Shown here one piece after another: positions 33,950 through 46,766 of a DNA stretch of 63,339 bases. The notes under the pieces are model-generated. The model did no database searches, was not told where the DNA came from, and saw only the letters and a list, made by a program, of their open reading frames with translations. Positions within the stretch are counted from its first letter, which is position 1; every line of letters begins with the position of its first letter. A program made the translations under genes and the position numbers. This DNA comes from Acidobacteriota bacterium (GTDB taxonomy: Bacteria > Acidobacteriota > Terriglobia > Acidiferrales > UBA7541): contig QHYK01000062.1 in the NCBI GenBank assembly GCA_003224085.1, positions 1 through 63,339 on the forward strand. The letters run 5' to 3'.

Positions 33950-36900
33950 TTAGTTGGCGTTGATGGTCATTGGGAACGCGCCGTTTGCCGTTGTAGTTGC
34001 AGGATTACGCCCGTCGATGCCATAGCCGTACAGGGTGAGGACTGCACGCCCCGCCAGGTTCGGTGTTGTTGCTGTTGCTCCCGCGGGTGGCGTGTAGGTC
34101 GCCGTGATTGTGCAGCTCCCGCCTGGCGTGGCTGGCGAGCCCGGCGCCACGACTCCTGGATTCACGGGGGTGCCAACCGCGCAAGTCCCACCGAGCGTCC
34201 AAGTTCCCGCGCCGCCCGCCGTGCCCGCGGCAGGTGTGAGCGTAATGGCTGATGGGGTGAAGGGGCCAGCATCCGGACTTGAATTCGCCGGTGTACCCGC
34301 CGGGCAGGTGTTGCTGGTTGTCGCCGCAAAGCAGATGTTCTCAATGTTGGTGATGGTCACGGTGCAGGTCACCGCGACAAGGTTGGCCGGAGTTCCCACC
34401 AACGACGGCGTGCATGTGATGGGGGTGTGTAGGACCGCAAACGTGTCGTGGCCGCTGAGCGGGATAGTCTGACTGACGCCGCCCGCAGTCACGATCAGAT
34501 TTGCAAGCCTCATGTTGTGCGACGTGCTGGTGGGAATAAAGACCACGTTGATCACGCAGCTTTCGCCCGCACCAAGTGTCGTTCCTGTGCACGTATTGGA
34601 TCGGATTGTGAAACTCGCCAGAGAGCATACACCACCGCCACCCACACCCGCGCACGTAAGCGTGGCGCTGTTGAATGGCAACGGGTTGATACCCGAGTTA
34701 GTGACCTGTATGTCTTGATCCACTGTTGTCGGGCTATAAACCGGGATGAAACCAAAGTCCACAAGTGACGGTGAGACAGTGAACTCTGCGCTACCGGTAG
34801 TGCCTCCAAACCTGACCGCGCCGGCATCAGTTGAAGAGCCGGGCTTCCTTGGAGTGTTAAAGAAGTCGTATGCAGGAGCGTCCGTGAAATTCGCTCCCGT
34901 GACCCTTGCCGCAGTTGCGGCCGTGATCGCGTAGTTTCCGAGCGGAAGGCCACCACCGTAATTCCCGTAGGGTCCGCCCACGACTGCGGGATTCGTCATC
35001 GACAGCGGGCCATATGCCAAGTTGACCCAGTTGTTGCCCTCGTCCACCGTAGCGGCTGGAGTCAGGTTAAAGATGGGGTTGGGCACGGTGGCGTCCGCAA
35101 TACCCGGAGGCACTTTCCAGCCAATCGCTGCCGCCGGAGTAACTCCCGCTGCCACTGCTTCCGGGGGTGTCCGCGAACCGTCGCAGTATGAACTGACGAA
35201 GCTCGGAGCCGTTGTGGAATTACCTGAACCACTAACACCTGAGCCGGCTGTCAACACCGAATCCGACGCAGAGAGGGTGGCCCCGCCACTATGGTTGCCC
35301 GGTCCCGTGTCGCCGCGTACGCCGACATCCCAATAGCTGGCGGCAACGCACTGGCCGGTTGTCGTCTGGCTCGCGGGCGCACCTCCGAACGCATTAACCA
35401 GAGTGACGACGTTCTGCTGGAATGCCGGGCTGAGGGCACCCACAGTGATGTTGTACGAACTGTTGTGCCAGATGATGTTGTTCTCCAGCTTTGGAACCGA
35501 GAGGGTCCGGCAATTCCCGTTAATGGCAGTGGTGCCAGTATAGTGACCCGGGGGGCAAACAACGGTAACCGCCGTCGGGCCAGTTGCGGGGAGATTGGCG
35601 GTCAAAACCGCGCTGTTCTGGATCGCCACCACTCCGGCCGGTTGTGGTCGCGTGGTGCTGCCGCATCCTGCGGTGCAAGGGGCGCCCGGCGCGCCCGGAG
35701 CGGGCGGCGGTGTGCTGGCTAACGGAGCCCCCATCGTGGTGAAGAGCGTTCCTGCCGAGGCAGTGCTAGAGTTGAAAGCAATCGTGTTGTTGATGATGTT
35801 CACCGCGACCGCGTCTGTCAGCGAGATTCCGGCTCCATCCCAGCCAGCCACGTTGTCGGTGATGATGTTGTTGGTGACGGTCACCGTGTTCCACAGTTTA
35901 GGATCCGTGGGGAAGGCGACCATATCCGAGCCGTTGACTGCCTGGAAGGCGATCCCGGCTCCGTTGCCGCTCTCCGCAGTGTTCCCCATGATGAGGTTGG
36001 CATTGATCACCAAGCCAGGACCGGCGCCGTCGCTCGTCGCAACGCCGCTAAGGGGGGTATTGCCCGGATTGCCGCCAGGTGCGCCGAAAGGCACGCAATC
36101 CTGGTCGATGGTAGTATTGTTGTTGCAAACTAAATCGGCATCGGGGGTGCCCATGACGATGATACCGCCGCCGTTAGTTGGGATCGTCGGGTTGGTGCTC
36201 TGATTGAATATGATCGTGTTGTGCTCGATGTCACCATTGTAGGTGAACCCGATGTGGCCGAGGCCGCCACCGTCACCGCTGCTCAGGTTGCCGCAGACCC
36301 AGTTGTAGTTGAATTTGTAGTAGTCGGAGCCGGTGCAGATGCTGACGCCACCTGCCCCCGCCGGCGTCGCCGAGAACAATTCGTCGCCGGTGGAGGAATT
36401 CAACGAGACATTATTGTTATGAATGTTTACATTCACGTTTTCGCAGTACGGCAGCACAATATTCGGCACAGGGCTGTCCTCGCAGGAGCCAGGAGGCGCA
36501 TTTAATAATCCCCCCCCTTGGGTGTAAGGCGAACCAAATTCGCCCTGACCGAGGTTGATGCCGCCCGAAAGCGTTCCAGCGTTGCTGATGATCCGGTTGT
36601 TGGCGACTTGCAGGTTATGCCCCCAGCCATGGATGAAGATGCCCCCGCCACCCTGCGAGCTGTTGGTGATGCCCAAACCGTCGATACTCGACGGATTGCA
36701 TGAGTAGCTGCTTGGGAACGGATTGGTGGTATTGGTGGTACTGGTGTGGCAGTTAGGATTGTCGTCGCCAACGGGGAAGTTACCTGTACTTTCCGGTTGA
36801 CTTCCCATGAGCAGCGTGGTCCCGGCCGGGAACCCAGCAAGCAAAGTGGGGTCGTACGGATTCGAGGGGAAATTCACACCCTTCGACAGCACGGTGATCC

Positions 36901-39900
36901 CCGCACCTTCCAGTGCGCCCATCAAGCTTGGCTCCTGTAACATTTCCGCAAGATTGCCATTGAGGCCGATATCCCAGCCCGTAACGGCCTCGAGCGGCAA
37001 CCGATCTACCTGGGGATTGATGGCTGTGGGGGTAAAGTAATTCCAGCCAGTCCCCGGGCAACTGACCGAACCGGTTGGATCAAACGTATTGTTAGCCGTG
37101 TTGGGTTGGCCATTGAGTGCCAGGCCAAACAGACAATTAATCTGCTGACGCCATACGTCCAGCTTGCCCGCGGGATGCGTATTTGCGTTGATGATGCTGG
37201 AGGCAGCTCCGACACCTTGCAGTCGGACTGGCTTCCACATAATCAACAATTCGTTGTGGGCAGCATCAGTTTCAACACAGGTGGAGGTCGGCGCAGTTAC
37301 CCCGGCGCACGAAGTGCCTCCTGCGGCAGTTGCGGATGGCGTAAAGCCGGGGTCAACAATGATCAAGTCGCCCGGAGCGGCAGCGTCAATCGCACTCTGG
37401 ACCGAGCCCGTGGCGAGGACGTGGGTCGGCGCTTTCCCGCCGACCGTGACGGTCACGGTGTCAATCGATTGCTTCCCAGCGACAACCACGCTGGGCCCGT
37501 TGATTGCGGCCGTTCCGAGGGCCGTTGACGTACCCCCAGTCGCGCCTGCACTGAAAGTTACACTAGGCGCGGTTGCATATCCTGAACCGGGGTTGGTAAT
37601 CGTTACCGAGGCTACGGAGTGCGTTGTTGCCAGAACGGCTGTTCCGGCTGCGCCGCTTCCACCGCCTCCAGTGAACCCGACGGTGGGTGCGCTTGTGTAA
37701 CCGGCTCCGGCAGCGGTAACCGTCACTGAGTTTACGAATTCGGTCGAGGTAACAGTTCCGGTTGCCCTCGTTCCGCCAGTCGCAGGCGCACTGAAAGTCA
37801 CCGTAATCGTGCTCCCAGGCGAGTAGCTACCGGGATTGTTTATGGTGACGCCGGTCACATGGCGTGGGCTGGTGCTGCTAAGCACGACTGTTCCTGTTGC
37901 GGTTCCTCCACCAGCGCCGGCCCCGCTGAAGGTCGCCGTAACTGGGCCCGTACCCGGATAGGAGCCGCCGGTACCGCCAATGGTCACTGCGGTTGCCTTC
38001 CGACGCAGCACGGCTGTTCCGGCCGCGCCGGTCCCACCGCCTCCAGTGAAGGACACGGCAGGTGCGCTCGTGAAACCAGTTCCACCATTGCTAACCGTCA
38101 CCGAGGCTACGCCGGAGCCACCCAGATTGGCAGTTCCAGTCGCCCTAGTTCCACCAGCCGGGGGCGCACCGAAAGTTACCGTTGGCGCAGTGCTATAACT
38201 GCCTCCTCTGGTGACGGTCACGCCCGTGACGTTACCTCCCGTCCTCGCGGCACCGGTCTTGATCACCAGTTCACCGCATTGCGCAGCCGAGCCGCCGTAT
38301 TGCGCTTGCTGCTGAACCGGGCACGGTGGTACCCCTGACGGCACGGTGACGACGATCTGCGTGTCACTCCAAGAGCTAACCGGAGCATTCACTCCACCGA
38401 TAGTCACGCCTCCCGCTGCGAGACTCCCATTTTGCTGCGTGGCGCCGAAACCATAGTGCCGCTTAACGGTTTTCTGATTGTACGGAGCTACCGTTGCCGA
38501 GGGCCCGGTGTACGCGTTGTTGGGCACCATTTGGTCGCCCAACGCAGTAATCGTGAGGGTGCCACCCGCCGCACTCACCCAAGGTCCGATGCCGTTGCTG
38601 CTGTCCACTTCCTTGATTGCCGGCGTGGTATCTGGATAGGAGCAGTCAACATTGTTGTACCCCGCACCCGCGAAGGCGGAAGTAGGTACGACCGGAGTAT
38701 CCAGGTACTCAGTGGTCCCGGGCATGAACGGCAGTTCATAGCAGAACTGACTGTAGCCGACCGTGAAAAGCGGATCCGTAATCATCTGGTTAAGAGTAGG
38801 GTTTGCTATCAACGTGCCCGCTGGACCAACGATCTGAGTTCGCGTATCAAGGATCGGTCCCGGATCGTTCATGCAAACGACCATCACCGTCGGGGAATAC
38901 CCCGTCGGGTTGGGCGGGTTGACTTCCCAAGTCGAGTACGTCATGCCATTGTAGGCTCCCCAGTGGTCCGCATAGACGCGGGAGATTTCGTTGCCCGCAA
39001 AATCCTTGATGGACACCGGCAGATCGGGCGGAGAAAACTTCTCGCCGAACGTCGGAGAGAAGGGATCGAATTCCGAAGTGTAGTCGTCCGTGATGCCACC
39101 GGTGAACTTGGCGGCGATGTGGGTCGAAGTGTAGACGAAGAATTTGGCGATTGCTCCCATCTGGTCGCCCAGCGTCACTTCCTTGCGGTCGCACAGGTTG
39201 CGGGTGGCACCCGCGAACGGCGCAACTTCGCCGGCCTGCGGATACAAACTGAGGAAGTCCGGCACGATGCGGGCCTCGCCGACGCACGGCCAGACGGGCT
39301 CGGGCACAAACGTCGGGACGATGCTATTTTCCGGCGTGGCCCCAAGGCTTTGCGTGGGCTGCTGTGGATTATTGGGGTTGTAGGCGCTGCCGACCTGGGC
39401 CTGGTCGGGAATAATAAAGACGTTGCCAATAGCGCCGAATTGCTGGGTTACCGGCGCAATGTAGTTGTCACCAATCAGGATGTTCTTGTCCTCTTCCTTG
39501 ACCAGCTCAAAGCCCGGAGGCAGGACAATTTCCACCACGTATTTGCCAGATTGCAGCATGGGTTGGCCAGCGCGGTACGGGTCATAGTTCTCAAGCGCCG
39601 AATTGGTTGCCTGGGTCGGATTCGCTATGCAGCCCCAGGGCTCAGCAGCGGTTGACATGTGGCAGTTCGTACCGGCAGGCTTTCCGGTCGCCGGGTCAAT
39701 GCCGGTAACGCTGGGGAACGCGTACGCGCCGTCGTAGGGAGCCGGCTGGATCTGGTTCCAGTTGTGCATGCCGTCGTAGCACTTGTATTGGGAGTTGTAC
39801 GGCAGTGCAGGGGCGGCTGGCCCTCCGTGCGCAGCGTTGTACACGTTGAGGGAGTTCGGCTGGTTTAACAGCGTGTAATAGAAGAGATCCGCGGTTGACT

Positions 39901-42900
39901 GGCCCGGGCAGTTCATGTTGGGGATGCCGTCGGAACGGAAGCCCGTGGCCCAATCGTCCCAACTGCTGGTCTTGGTGGTGTCCACCAAGCGCAGGGTTGG
40001 GGTCACTGTGTCCGCCGCGAAGCCCTCCTGGTAAAGATTGATGGTGACATTGGGAACCAAAGGTGTCCATTGCACCTGAACAAGCAGTTGCGGATCGTCA
40101 AAGGGGCGGGTAGAGGCATACTCGACGTGACCATGAATCCCGCCATTCTCAGCTGGCGCTGTCGCAGTTGCAGCCGCGTAGGGTGCCTTGCCGAATTCCA
40201 GGAAACTCTGCTGGCCAGTGAAGCCCTGCCAGCCCTCCATTCCAACCCACGGGGGATCGATACGGCCCGTCGAATGGTTTGAAGTGGAGCTGGCGACCGG
40301 CCCGCCCGCAATCGACGCACCAGTGCAGTCCGCATCGGCGCAATAGACCGCGCCAGGTACCGACAGATTGGCGGGCAGAGGGAAGGGATCGTACGTGTTG
40401 GCCATGAAATTACTAATGGTGTGGGTTCCGGTTCCGCACAGCGGGTAGCCCGTTTGACCGCACGAAGGTGAGCCGTCCGCAGGCCCGCCGACATCATAGA
40501 CCACGTGTGTCCCCGTGGTCTTGTAACGGGTCGTATCGGTTTCAACCACATACCAACTGAACAGAGGAAATTCCTCGTTGAAATTGGCAACACCTGTGAA
40601 GTCCGTGCCGAGGTTGTTGGCCAAGCTGCCGTCTCGCAGCCGGACGGTGGTATTGATAAGAGGGATTCCCGCCTCGCCGGGCTCATAGACGCCGCGCTTG
40701 CTATCGTCAATGAAGGTGCGGGTATTGATATTCGCTTGCCACTGCGTGGTCGCGATGTCTCCAACGTTCGTAGTGCCTCCGCCTGATATCCTCACGGGTG
40801 TCGAAAGGCCGTCCACGAGCTGATCGTTCCACTGGTCGAACGTGGTGATTCTCCAATCGCCATCGGGAAGGCCTGATAGCGTAAACGTCCCGTCGGCATT
40901 GCACTTGGTGAACGCGAAGTCTTCACCGTCTGGATCTCCAAAGCTCACAAAGCATTGAGTCCAGTAGAAGGCATCGTGCGAACCACTGCTGTAGAGTCTT
41001 TCATCCGGCGTCCGGCTCAGACGCTCGCCCGTGACCCTGCCCGTAATCGTGTTGTTACAGTTCGTACCTGTGATGGTGGGGTCGGTTCCGTTGCATACGC
41101 CCGCTTTGCGGGCATTGATGATCGCCGGGTTTGCAAAACCGATGGACACGTGGTATCCCGCCGGTCCGTACTCCTGGAAGAAGCTGGGCTCGCCGATTCT
41201 GGTGAAAGAATCATGGGCCTTCTGGCCGTCCAGAGTGTTGGTCTGGAGCCACTCTTCCCCTCTGGCAATTCGGTCGGCACCGGGACTAGCAATCACGCCC
41301 CATCTTCCTGCCATCAGATTGTCAACGACGGCTTGGCCGGCCAGCGGGGACGCGGTCACACCATCGGCTTCGAACTCCGGGCAGGTCACAATCATGCCGG
41401 TTTTGCCCGTTTGCGTTGGATCTGGAATCTGCTTGGTGGGGTCGTTTGGGAAATTCGGGTCTTGGATCATGCCTTGCCGCGGATTCACTGAAATCGGGCA
41501 GGCATCCTTCCCCGTGAGCGGGTCGATCGTTCCCGCCAAGCTGTTGGTCAGCGGCTGGTTGAACATGTCGTAGCTCATCTGTCCGGTAAAATCGCCGTTA
41601 CCACCAAAGGCGTCCCAAAGGTGGATTTGGAACTGACCCAGACCGGGCTCGTGGTTGGTATTCACCGCCACGCCGTTTCCACCACCGGAATCATGTTCGC
41701 CGTTGAGCGGGAAGTCATCTTGGAACACAAACACAGAGAGTTTCGCCGGCTGGTATGGCGAGGGTTGCGACAATACCGTAACAGGCGCAAAGGTGCCTGT
41801 GCATGTGGTCGCGGGCGGCACAGGGGTACAGGCGGCTGCGATTGGAGCGCCGCCCATGCCGTGGCCGACGGCGCTTGCACCATAAAACGGGTTAGCGGCG
41901 TCGCCCGGTAGAACTGAGATGTAATAACGCTTGCTCGGGTCCAGACTGACTGAGCTTGGCAGCACAGGGGTAAATCCATTTCCTGTGGTATCGGGTCTGC
42001 AAACGCCATTGCCAACGTCGCAAACTGCGGCAACGTGAGTCCCACTGGCCGGATCGACGATCGTTTGGCCCCCTTCGCAGGAAAGCGGTCCCGTACAACC
42101 CTGCGTCACGTAGGGCATGTAGCTAGTGTGGAAATTCACCCCTAACGTTGGAGGAACAGATGTGCCGGTCGCGCCCGTCGTCGGAGCTGGGCAGCCTGGT
42201 ATTGCGGTAGTTGAGTTCGTTGTGCAATTGGGGTTGACGTAGAAGCTGCGGTCTTCCTCGATAATCCAGCGATAGTCGGTGATGGCAGTAACTTTGTCGT
42301 TGCCGTCCAAAACCTTGACCGAAAGACCGCTGCCCGCCGGGAAGGTTATGGTGGCAGTTACAGCCGGGCTGAGCGTCCCCAGTGAGTTCTGCGCTTTGAA
42401 GGTGAAATTGTAGGAGCCCGCCGACGGGACGGACGCGGTGAACCCGCCGTTGGCATCCGGAAGAAGTGTCCAGCCAGTTGCTACTGGCGCGTTCCCGGCC
42501 GACAGAGCAACCGTAAGCGGATACCCTGCGGCGTCTTTGCAGCCCGACAGTACGCCGGGGGTCTTGATGGCGAGGAATGTAGCCAGGCTCGCGGTGTAAC
42601 TGGGAGCCGTACAGGTGATGCCGCCGACATTCGTCGCGGCACCCAACGTTGCCGTAGCAGTTAGACTTGAGGAACAAGTCGCCGGCGTCCCTGAAACAGA
42701 ACCGTTCGCACAATACACAAAAGAGTCCGAGGTCGTTCCGGCGTTCGGCACGTAAGTAAACGTGCCGTTGGCGTTGAGAGTCAGGGTGCCACCGGTGGGC
42801 GCCGTCAATAGAGTAACGCCGTAGACATTGGTGTCATTGGCGATCACACCCTTGGATGGATCCGAAACGTTGAACGGGATGCATGGCGCCGTCGTGCAGG

Positions 42901-45043
42901 GAGCCAGGGAGTTGTAGGCATCATTGCGGGCTACCGCAGCCGCAAGTACGGGGGCGGCCGGGAGCCCAGCACCAGCAACACCCCCATTATTAACGCCGAT
43001 GTAAGCCAGCATTCCGGAGTCGCGACCGACGGCGTTGCTAGACAGGCTCAACTCGCGGTCATACACGGGAAGGGCTGGAGCGCCAGCGGCGGGCGCATTG
43101 ATCATCACATCATAAACCTTGCCTGCGGCCATAAACACATCGCTCTGCACACGGGGAGTGCCTGGCAGCGGGTTGCCGTCTTCAGCGATCAACTGGAATC
43201 CCGTGACCGTAGTGGGCAATCCCGCTCCTGTTTGCCCGGTCGTCTGCGATCCGACGATTGCAGGCACGTGCATCCGCAAGCCGGCGTTCACCATGCGAAC
43301 CAAAACCGTTCCGGTCACACCTGTATTCGGGGCAACCGGAAACAGCGAGGCCGCCGCATTGGTCTTGTTGAACGCGACTCCGTTAATCAAGTAATACAGC
43401 GGCGTGTAGTTCACCGCAGAGGGATAGCAAGGCAGCCCGCCGGCGCAAGATTGACTGACAATAGCATTAGCTGTAGCCGTGGTACCCGTCCCGCCAGGGG
43501 CGGCAATGGAGACTGCGGGTGTTAAGTGATATGACGAGCCGCCGCTTGTGACAGTGACGGCATAAATGGTGCCGAGTGTGCCGGCGGTCGACGCGCTGGC
43601 AGTCGCCTGAGTTGTACCGGTACCAGTTGGGGGTGCGGCAATGGTGACGGTCGGAGACGTGTAGTAGCTCCCACCGTTGGTCACATTAATCGCGCTAACG
43701 ACTCCAGTCGCGGCCAACGCTGGGGTAAGCACTGCACCCGTTCCCAGTGCGCTCGTGATGCTGCTTACTGTCGGGGCTGAGGTGTAGCCTGAGCCACCAC
43801 TTGAAACATTGACGGTCAGAATGGCGCCAGTTGCGGTCACGGTGGCCACCGCCGCTGCTGCTCCGGAGCCACCGCCTCCAGTCAAATTGACGACATCACC
43901 CACGAGGTAGCCGCTGCCGGTGCCACCCGCTGGCGCAGTGACACTGCCAACCGCGAAAGTCACAATGGCTGTTGCAGCTGCGCCTGAACCAGTAGCATCG
44001 GTAAACGAGACCGCCGGAGCAGTCGTATAGCCGGCGCCCATATTAGTCACGGTGATGCCAGTGACCACGGCTCCTACACTGGCGGTTGCGGCGGCGCCCG
44101 AGCCACCGCCACCCGTGATCGTGACGGCGGGATTTGAAGTGTAGCCCGATCCTCCGCTTGTGATTGCTATCGAGCCGACCTGATCCCCAAACGTTCGCAT
44201 GGTCATCTCATGGAAGCCCGGGGTATTCACCGCAGAGTTTACGGCGTTGTTTTGGACCGGGTCGATTTCACCGAAAACCAGGGGCACTTCCGCACCGTAG
44301 GCCACCGCCGGAACGGCTGCACTCGTGGCGGTAGCCGCAACGGCTGGATAAGCGGTGCCGGCTGGCACCGTACCGCACGCTGCGGTCGCCGTGGGCGGGC
44401 AGGTGACTACCAGGATTCCGTACAAACCCATCGGACCCTGAATGGACGGGTGCGTGCCCGACTCAAGCAGGTACGTGCCCGGTCGAGGGGTGGTCCAAGT
44501 CAGCGATGTTGTCGCTCCCGGCGCGACTTCCGTGGAGAACGATTGCACGCGCGTCCCCTGCGGCGGCGGCGTAAACGCGGGTGCAGACCCAGCTATGGGC
44601 CACGGCACGGTGCTCGAGACTAGGGCAGAGTGATCCGGACTCAGCGCGGTTGTCGCCGTCTTTCCGAGACCCCCGCCAATCTGACCCACGATCATGAGCG
44701 AGGTGGGGACAGTATTAGCAGCCGAGCTCCCCACCGGCAAAAACGAGAGATTGTTGGTGAGATTGATCGTCAGGCTTTGTCCCGTGGGAACTGTAATCAC
44801 GACAGGAGACCAGCCGGTCGCCAGAGGATTCGACTTGGCGCAGGTTGCCGTGGAACCGTTTACGGCCGTACCACAACTGTAACCCCACATCGGCACTACT
44901 GTGCCGTCGGGCATCGTTGTGGTCGTCGGCCCGGCGGTCAGGTTCACCGTCTGCTGGCCGAAGGCAACAACCGCCGCGAAGGGGAGTATCGCAGCAACGC
45001 GTAACGCCGCTTTCAGTATTGCTTTGAAATTATTCGTTGGCAT
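33950..45043 (-). CDS. Giant mosaic exoprotein with multicopper-oxidase-like N-terminus
   Basis: About 3,697 residues. ATG 45043 is preferred since AAGGA sits 6 bases upstream; an ATG at 45049 has no spacing. A signal peptide is followed by a cupredoxin-like domain similar to the next oxidase ([26 protein letters not shown]), then six glycine-rich modules (about 288-528), a second cupredoxin-like domain ([20 protein letters not shown]) and an Ig/cadherin-like domain (about 707-800). Further on come a SdrD-like beta sandwich ([20 protein letters not shown], about 1450), an IPT/TIG-like domain (about 2214), six more glycine modules, a right-handed beta-helix region (about 2550-3350) and a choice-of-anchor-type Ig domain (about 3418-3534). 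Most copper ligands are missing. Likely a secreted or surface protein; function unknown. Confidence 0.85.
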   Translation of the reverse strand: MPTNNFKAILKAALRVAAILPFAAVVAFGQQTVNLTAGPTTTTMPDGTVVPMWGYSCGTAVNGSTATCAKSNPLATGWSPVVITVPTGQSLTINLTNNLSFLPVGSSAANTVPTSLMIVGQIGGGLGKTATTALSPDHSALVSSTVPWPIAGSAPAFTPPPQGTRVQSFSTEVAPGATTSLTWTTPRPGTYLLESGTHPSIQGPMGLYGILVVTCPPTATAACGTVPAGTAYPAVAATATSAAVPAVAYGAEVPLVFGEIDPVQNNAVNSAVNTPGFHEMTMRTFGDQVGSIAITSGGSGYTSNPAVTITGGGGSGAAATASVGAVVTGITVTNMGAGYTTAPAVSFTDATGSGAAATAIVTFAVGSVTAPAGGTGSGYLVGDVVNLTGGGGSGAAAAVATVTATGAILTVNVSSGGSGYTSAPTVSSITSALGTGAVLTPALAATGVVSAINVTNGGSYYTSPTVTIAAPPTGTGTTQATASASTAGTLGTIYAVTVTSGGSSYHLTPAVSIAAPGGTGTTATANAIVSQSCAGGLPCYPSAVNYTPLYYLINGVAFNKTNAAASLFPVAPNTGVTGTVLVRMVNAGLRMHVPAIVGSQTTGQTGAGLPTTVTGFQLIAEDGNPLPGTPRVQSDVFMAAGKVYDVMINAPAAGAPALPVYDRELSLSSNAVGRDSGMLAYIGVNNGGVAGAGLPAAPVLAAAVARNDAYNSLAPCTTAPCIPFNVSDPSKGVIANDTNVYGVTLLTAPTGGTLTLNANGTFTYVPNAGTTSDSFVYCANGSVSGTPATCSSSLTATATLGAATNVGGITCTAPSYTASLATFLAIKTPGVLSGCKDAAGYPLTVALSAGNAPVATGWTLLPDANGGFTASVPSAGSYNFTFKAQNSLGTLSPAVTATITFPAGSGLSVKVLDGNDKVTAITDYRWIIEEDRSFYVNPNCTTNSTTAIPGCPAPTTGATGTSVPPTLGVNFHTSYMPYVTQGCTGPLSCEGGQTIVDPASGTHVAAVCDVGNGVCRPDTTGNGFTPVLPSSVSLDPSKRYYISVLPGDAANPFYGASAVGHGMGGAPIAAACTPVPPATTCTGTFAPVTVLSQPSPYQPAKLSVFVFQDDFPLNGEHDSGGGNGVAVNTNHEPGLGQFQIHLWDAFGGNGDFTGQMSYDMFNQPLTNSLAGTIDPLTGKDACPISVNPRQGMIQDPNFPNDPTKQIPDPTQTGKTGMIVTCPEFEADGVTASPLAGQAVVDNLMAGRWGVIASPGADRIARGEEWLQTNTLDGQKAHDSFTRIGEPSFFQEYGPAGYHVSIGFANPAIINARKAGVCNGTDPTITGTNCNNTITGRVTGERLSRTPDERLYSSGSHDAFYWTQCFVSFGDPDGEDFAFTKCNADGTFTLSGLPDGDWRITTFDQWNDQLVDGLSTPVRISGGGTTNVGDIATTQWQANINTRTFIDDSKRGVYEPGEAGIPLINTTVRLRDGSLANNLGTDFTGVANFNEEFPLFSWYVVETDTTRYKTTGTHVVYDVGGPADGSPSCGQTGYPLCGTGTHTISNFMANTYDPFPLPANLSVPGAVYCADADCTGASIAGGPVASSTSNHSTGRIDPPWVGMEGWQGFTGQQSFLEFGKAPYAAATATAPAENGGIHGHVEYASTRPFDDPQLLVQVQWTPLVPNVTINLYQEGFAADTVTPTLRLVDTTKTSSWDDWATGFRSDGIPNMNCPGQSTADLFYYTLLNQPNSLNVYNAAHGGPAAPALPYNSQYKCYDGMHNWNQIQPAPYDGAYAFPSVTGIDPATGKPAGTNCHMSTAAEPWGCIANPTQATNSALENYDPYRAGQPMLQSGKYVVEIVLPPGFELVKEEDKNILIGDNYIAPVTQQFGAIGNVFIIPDQAQVGSAYNPNNPQQPTQSLGATPENSIVPTFVPEPVWPCVGEARIVPDFLSLYPQAGEVAPFAGATRNLCDRKEVTLGDQMGAIAKFFVYTSTHIAAKFTGGITDDYTSEFDPFSPTFGEKFSPPDLPVSIKDFAGNEISRVYADHWGAYNGMTYSTWEVNPPNPTGYSPTVMVVCMNDPGPILDTRTQIVGPAGTLIANPTLNQMITDPLFTVGYSQFCYELPFMPGTTEYLDTPVVPTSAFAGAGYNNVDCSYPDTTPAIKEVDSSNGIGPWVSAAGGTLTITALGDQMVPNNAYTGPSATVAPYNQKTVKRHYGFGATQQNGSLAAGGVTIGGVNAPVSSWSDTQIVVTVPSGVPPCPVQQQAQYGGSAAQCGELVIKTGAARTGGNVTGVTVTRGGSYSTAPTVTFGAPPAGGTRATGTANLGGSGVASVTVSNGGTGFTSAPAVSFTGGGGTGAAGTAVLRRKATAVTIGGTGGSYPGTGPVTATFSGAGAGGGTATGTVVLSSTSPRHVTGVTINNPGSYSPGSTITVTFSAPATGGTRATGTVTSTEFVNSVTVTAAGAGYTSAPTVGFTGGGGSGAAGTAVLATTHSVASVTITNPGSGYATAPSVTFSAGATGGTSTALGTAAINGPSVVVAGKQSIDTVTVTVGGKAPTHVLATGSVQSAIDAAAPGDLIIVDPGFTPSATAAGGTSCAGVTAPTSTCVETDAAHNELLIMWKPVRLQGVGAASSIINANTHPAGKLDVWRQQINCLFGLALNGQPNTANNTFDPTGSVSCPGTGWNYFTPTAINPQVDRLPLEAVTGWDIGLNGNLAEMLQEPSLMGALEGAGITVLSKGVNFPSNPYDPTLLAGFPAGTTLLMGSQPESTGNFPVGDDNPNCHTSTTNTTNPFPSSYSCNPSSIDGLGITNSSQGGGGIFIHGWGHNLQVANNRIISNAGTLSGGINLGQGEFGSPYTQGGGLLNAPPGSCEDSPVPNIVLPYCENVNVNIHNNNVSLNSSTGDELFSATPAGAGGVSICTGSDYYKFNYNWVCGNLSSGDGGGLGHIGFTYNGDIEHNTIIFNQSTNPTIPTNGGGIIVMGTPDADLVCNNNTTIDQDCVPFGAPGGNPGNTPLSGVATSDGAGPGLVINANLIMGNTAESGNGAGIAFQAVNGSDMVAFPTDPKLWNTVTVTNNIITDNVAGWDGAGISLTDAVAVNIINNTIAFNSSTASAGTLFTTMGAPLASTPPPAPGAPGAPCTAGCGSTTRPQPAGVVAIQNSAVLTANLPATGPTAVTVVCPPGHYTGTTAINGNCRTLSVPKLENNIIWHNSSYNITVGALSPAFQQNVVTLVNAFGGAPASQTTTGQCVAASYWDVGVRGDTGPGNHSGGATLSASDSVLTAGSGVSGSGNSTTAPSFVSSYCDGSRTPPEAVAAGVTPAAAIGWKVPPGIADATVPNPIFNLTPAATVDEGNNWVNLAYGPLSMTNPAVVGGPYGNYGGGLPLGNYAITAATAARVTGANFTDAPAYDFFNTPRKPGSSTDAGAVRFGGTTGSAEFTVSPSLVDFGFIPVYSPTTVDQDIQVTNSGINPLPFNSATLTCAGVGGGGVCSLASFTIRSNTCTGTTLGAGESCVINVVFIPTSTSHNMRLANLIVTAGGVSQTIPLSGHDTFAVLHTPITCTPSLVGTPANLVAVTCTVTITNIENICFAATTSNTCPAGTPANSSPDAGPFTPSAITLTPAAGTAGGAGTWTLGGTCAVGTPVNPGVVAPGSPATPGGSCTITATYTPPAGATATTPNLAGRAVLTLYGYGIDGRNPATTTANGAFPMTINAN
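37500..38235 (-). repeat. Six glycine-rich modules, block 2 of the giant protein
   Basis: Within the giant gene, six units of about 38-42 residues follow the pattern [30 protein letters not shown]. Sequences diverge between units, so the DNA repeat is imperfect. The block lies between the TIG-like and beta-helix regions. Confidence 0.75.
43460..44178 (-). repeat. Six glycine-rich modules, block 1 of the giant protein
   Basis: Six units of the same type as block 2 (for example [20 protein letters not shown]). They are inserted between the two cupredoxin-like domains of the giant protein, which splits what would otherwise be a continuous oxidase-like part. Confidence 0.75.
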
Positions 45044-45076
45044 CGTCATTCCTTGTCGTCAGTTTGGCTCGTCCGA

Positions 45077-46753
45077 TTACATAGACTCGTCGATCACAAA
45101 TTCCCGGGAATCAACCAGCATCATCATCAGCATTCCGCCGGGGAAAACGTTGTTGGTCGTGATTTCGCGCTCGTTGTGGGAGTGCCACATGAACGCGAAG
45201 CCGCGCTCGTTAGCTGGGTTGGCCTGCGTGTTGGAAGGTTGGAGGGAAGTGCAGCCCGCGTTCGCGTTCGCGGGTACGGGTGTGGCGCAGTTGGGCGCGA
45301 AGGCGCGCAGGGTTGCATCCGGACCCAGATAGGGCGTGCCTCCGTACCAAGCGCCATTCGTGAAAATGTTGGGACTCGGCAGAGTTGCTGGCCCACCGCT
45401 TGCGACATCACCGAGAGGAGCAACCTCCAGAGGCTTGTTGTGGTCCTGGCACCACTCGTAATAGTTAATCGCGGAGGCCGGCGCCGCAGGACTGCTGTTC
45501 ACGGTGTAGTAGCCATTGGCATCCGGAACACAGGGCTGCACGGCAAGGGGGTCACCGAAAGCGTCAGCGCCTGCGTGGTGACCGTACGGATCCCAGTTCA
45601 AACCCCGGCCCGACCAGTAGAAGATCCCTTCAAACGCCTGACCCGGAGTGGTGTCGGTGTTGAACATCAAAAGTCCGGCGAGGCTATTCGGATCGGGGGT
45701 GCCCGCTGCCGTCGTGCCCAAAATCAAGTTCCCGTCGCGCCCCAGGATGCGCACATGGTTCCCGTGCTCGTGGAATGGGTGTTGCCAACGGCCCTGGCCG
45801 ATGGCGCGAACCAAGACCTGCTCGCCTGGATGCATATGGGGATTGGCGTTGTAGGGCTGATGCGGATATTCGGCCCCAAAGTTGGCGTCCATGAGGTCAG
45901 GCATCGAGCGGCCATTAATCAGGAAGTAAGCGGGGTGGTAGGGTTCGGTCGAAACCTCGAGACTGCAACCTGAAGCCCCGGCCACACAGCCCGCCTTTGC
46001 TGTCACCTGCGCCAATGCCTGGCGGTGAATATTGGTGTCCATTTCTGCCCACTGAAACAGGTACTCTCGGTCGTAGTTAGTCTTGCAGTTGTCGTAGGCA
46101 TAGTGAGCCAGCCGGAAATCTGTTTCTCCATGGGCGGCTTCCACATTCACGTTTCCATTAGAAAGGTTCACCTGCGAGGGCGAGCAGCCGGTGGGATCAC
46201 CGGCCGGTATCACAATAATTGCGCCGTACAGGCCCATCTCGATTTGCAGATCGCCTTGCGTTCCGCTGTAGTAGGCGTGAGTGCCCGGCGTTGTGGCAGT
46301 AAACGTGTAAGTCACCGAGCCGCCAGGCACCGCCTCCTGCGCCAGCAGTCCGGGTACACTGCCCGTCCCCGACCCTGTCACCTGAAAGCCGGGAAAGAGA
46401 ATTGATGTGTTGCCGGCCGCAGGGGGCAGGCCATTCGACAGATTGACCGTGACCGTCGCCCCTTCCGTGACGATCAGCGTGGGGCCGGGAACTTGCATCG
46501 TGGGGCAATTCTGGTTTGGCATCGTCGGGGCAAAGCCGGCCGGCGCGCCATTACAGCCGTACCCCCACGAGTAAACCGCTGCCCCGTCCGGCTGGTTGAG
46601 GAAAGCAGTTTGCGCCGTCAAGTTGAAGGTCGGGCCGGTGATGCCGGGCGCCGCAGCGTGCGCTGTAGCTGCGAACAGCACGGCCAGCGCCATCATCACC
46701 ACCGGAAGTAGACTGGATTTCGAGATCGCTTTTTTCATTTTCGTTGCCCTCAT
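45077..46753 (-). CDS. Multicopper-oxidase-like protein lacking type-1 cysteine
   Basis: A 558-residue exported cupredoxin protein with signal MALAVLFAATAHA. The ATG at 46753 (AGGGAA upstream) or at 46738 may be the start. The N-terminal cupredoxin (about 40-185) lacks the usual His-x-His copper motifs. The last domain has HPFHEHGNH (H325, H328, H330) and HSH (H524-S525-H526) followed by FPGGM. In normal oxidases the second motif is HCH, so the type-1 copper cysteine is replaced by serine, while four histidines suited to a type-2/3 cluster remain. It lies 14 bases after the sister oxidase gene and 28 before the giant gene. Confidence 0.88.
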   Translation of the reverse strand: MRATKMKKAISKSSLLPVVMMALAVLFAATAHAAAPGITGPTFNLTAQTAFLNQPDGAAVYSWGYGCNGAPAGFAPTMPNQNCPTMQVPGPTLIVTEGATVTVNLSNGLPPAAGNTSILFPGFQVTGSGTGSVPGLLAQEAVPGGSVTYTFTATTPGTHAYYSGTQGDLQIEMGLYGAIIVIPAGDPTGCSPSQVNLSNGNVNVEAAHGETDFRLAHYAYDNCKTNYDREYLFQWAEMDTNIHRQALAQVTAKAGCVAGASGCSLEVSTEPYHPAYFLINGRSMPDLMDANFGAEYPHQPYNANPHMHPGEQVLVRAIGQGRWQHPFHEHGNHVRILGRDGNLILGTTAAGTPDPNSLAGLLMFNTDTTPGQAFEGIFYWSGRGLNWDPYGHHAGADAFGDPLAVQPCVPDANGYYTVNSSPAAPASAINYYEWCQDHNKPLEVAPLGDVASGGPATLPSPNIFTNGAWYGGTPYLGPDATLRAFAPNCATPVPANANAGCTSLQPSNTQANPANERGFAFMWHSHNEREITTNNVFPGGMLMMMLVDSREFVIDESM

Positions 46754-46766
46754 TGCCGTTCCCTAC

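Noticed and set aside
37500-44178. CRISPR array or DNA satellite
   Set aside because: The repeated units are in-frame, diverged glycine-rich protein modules without conserved DNA repeats and spacers.
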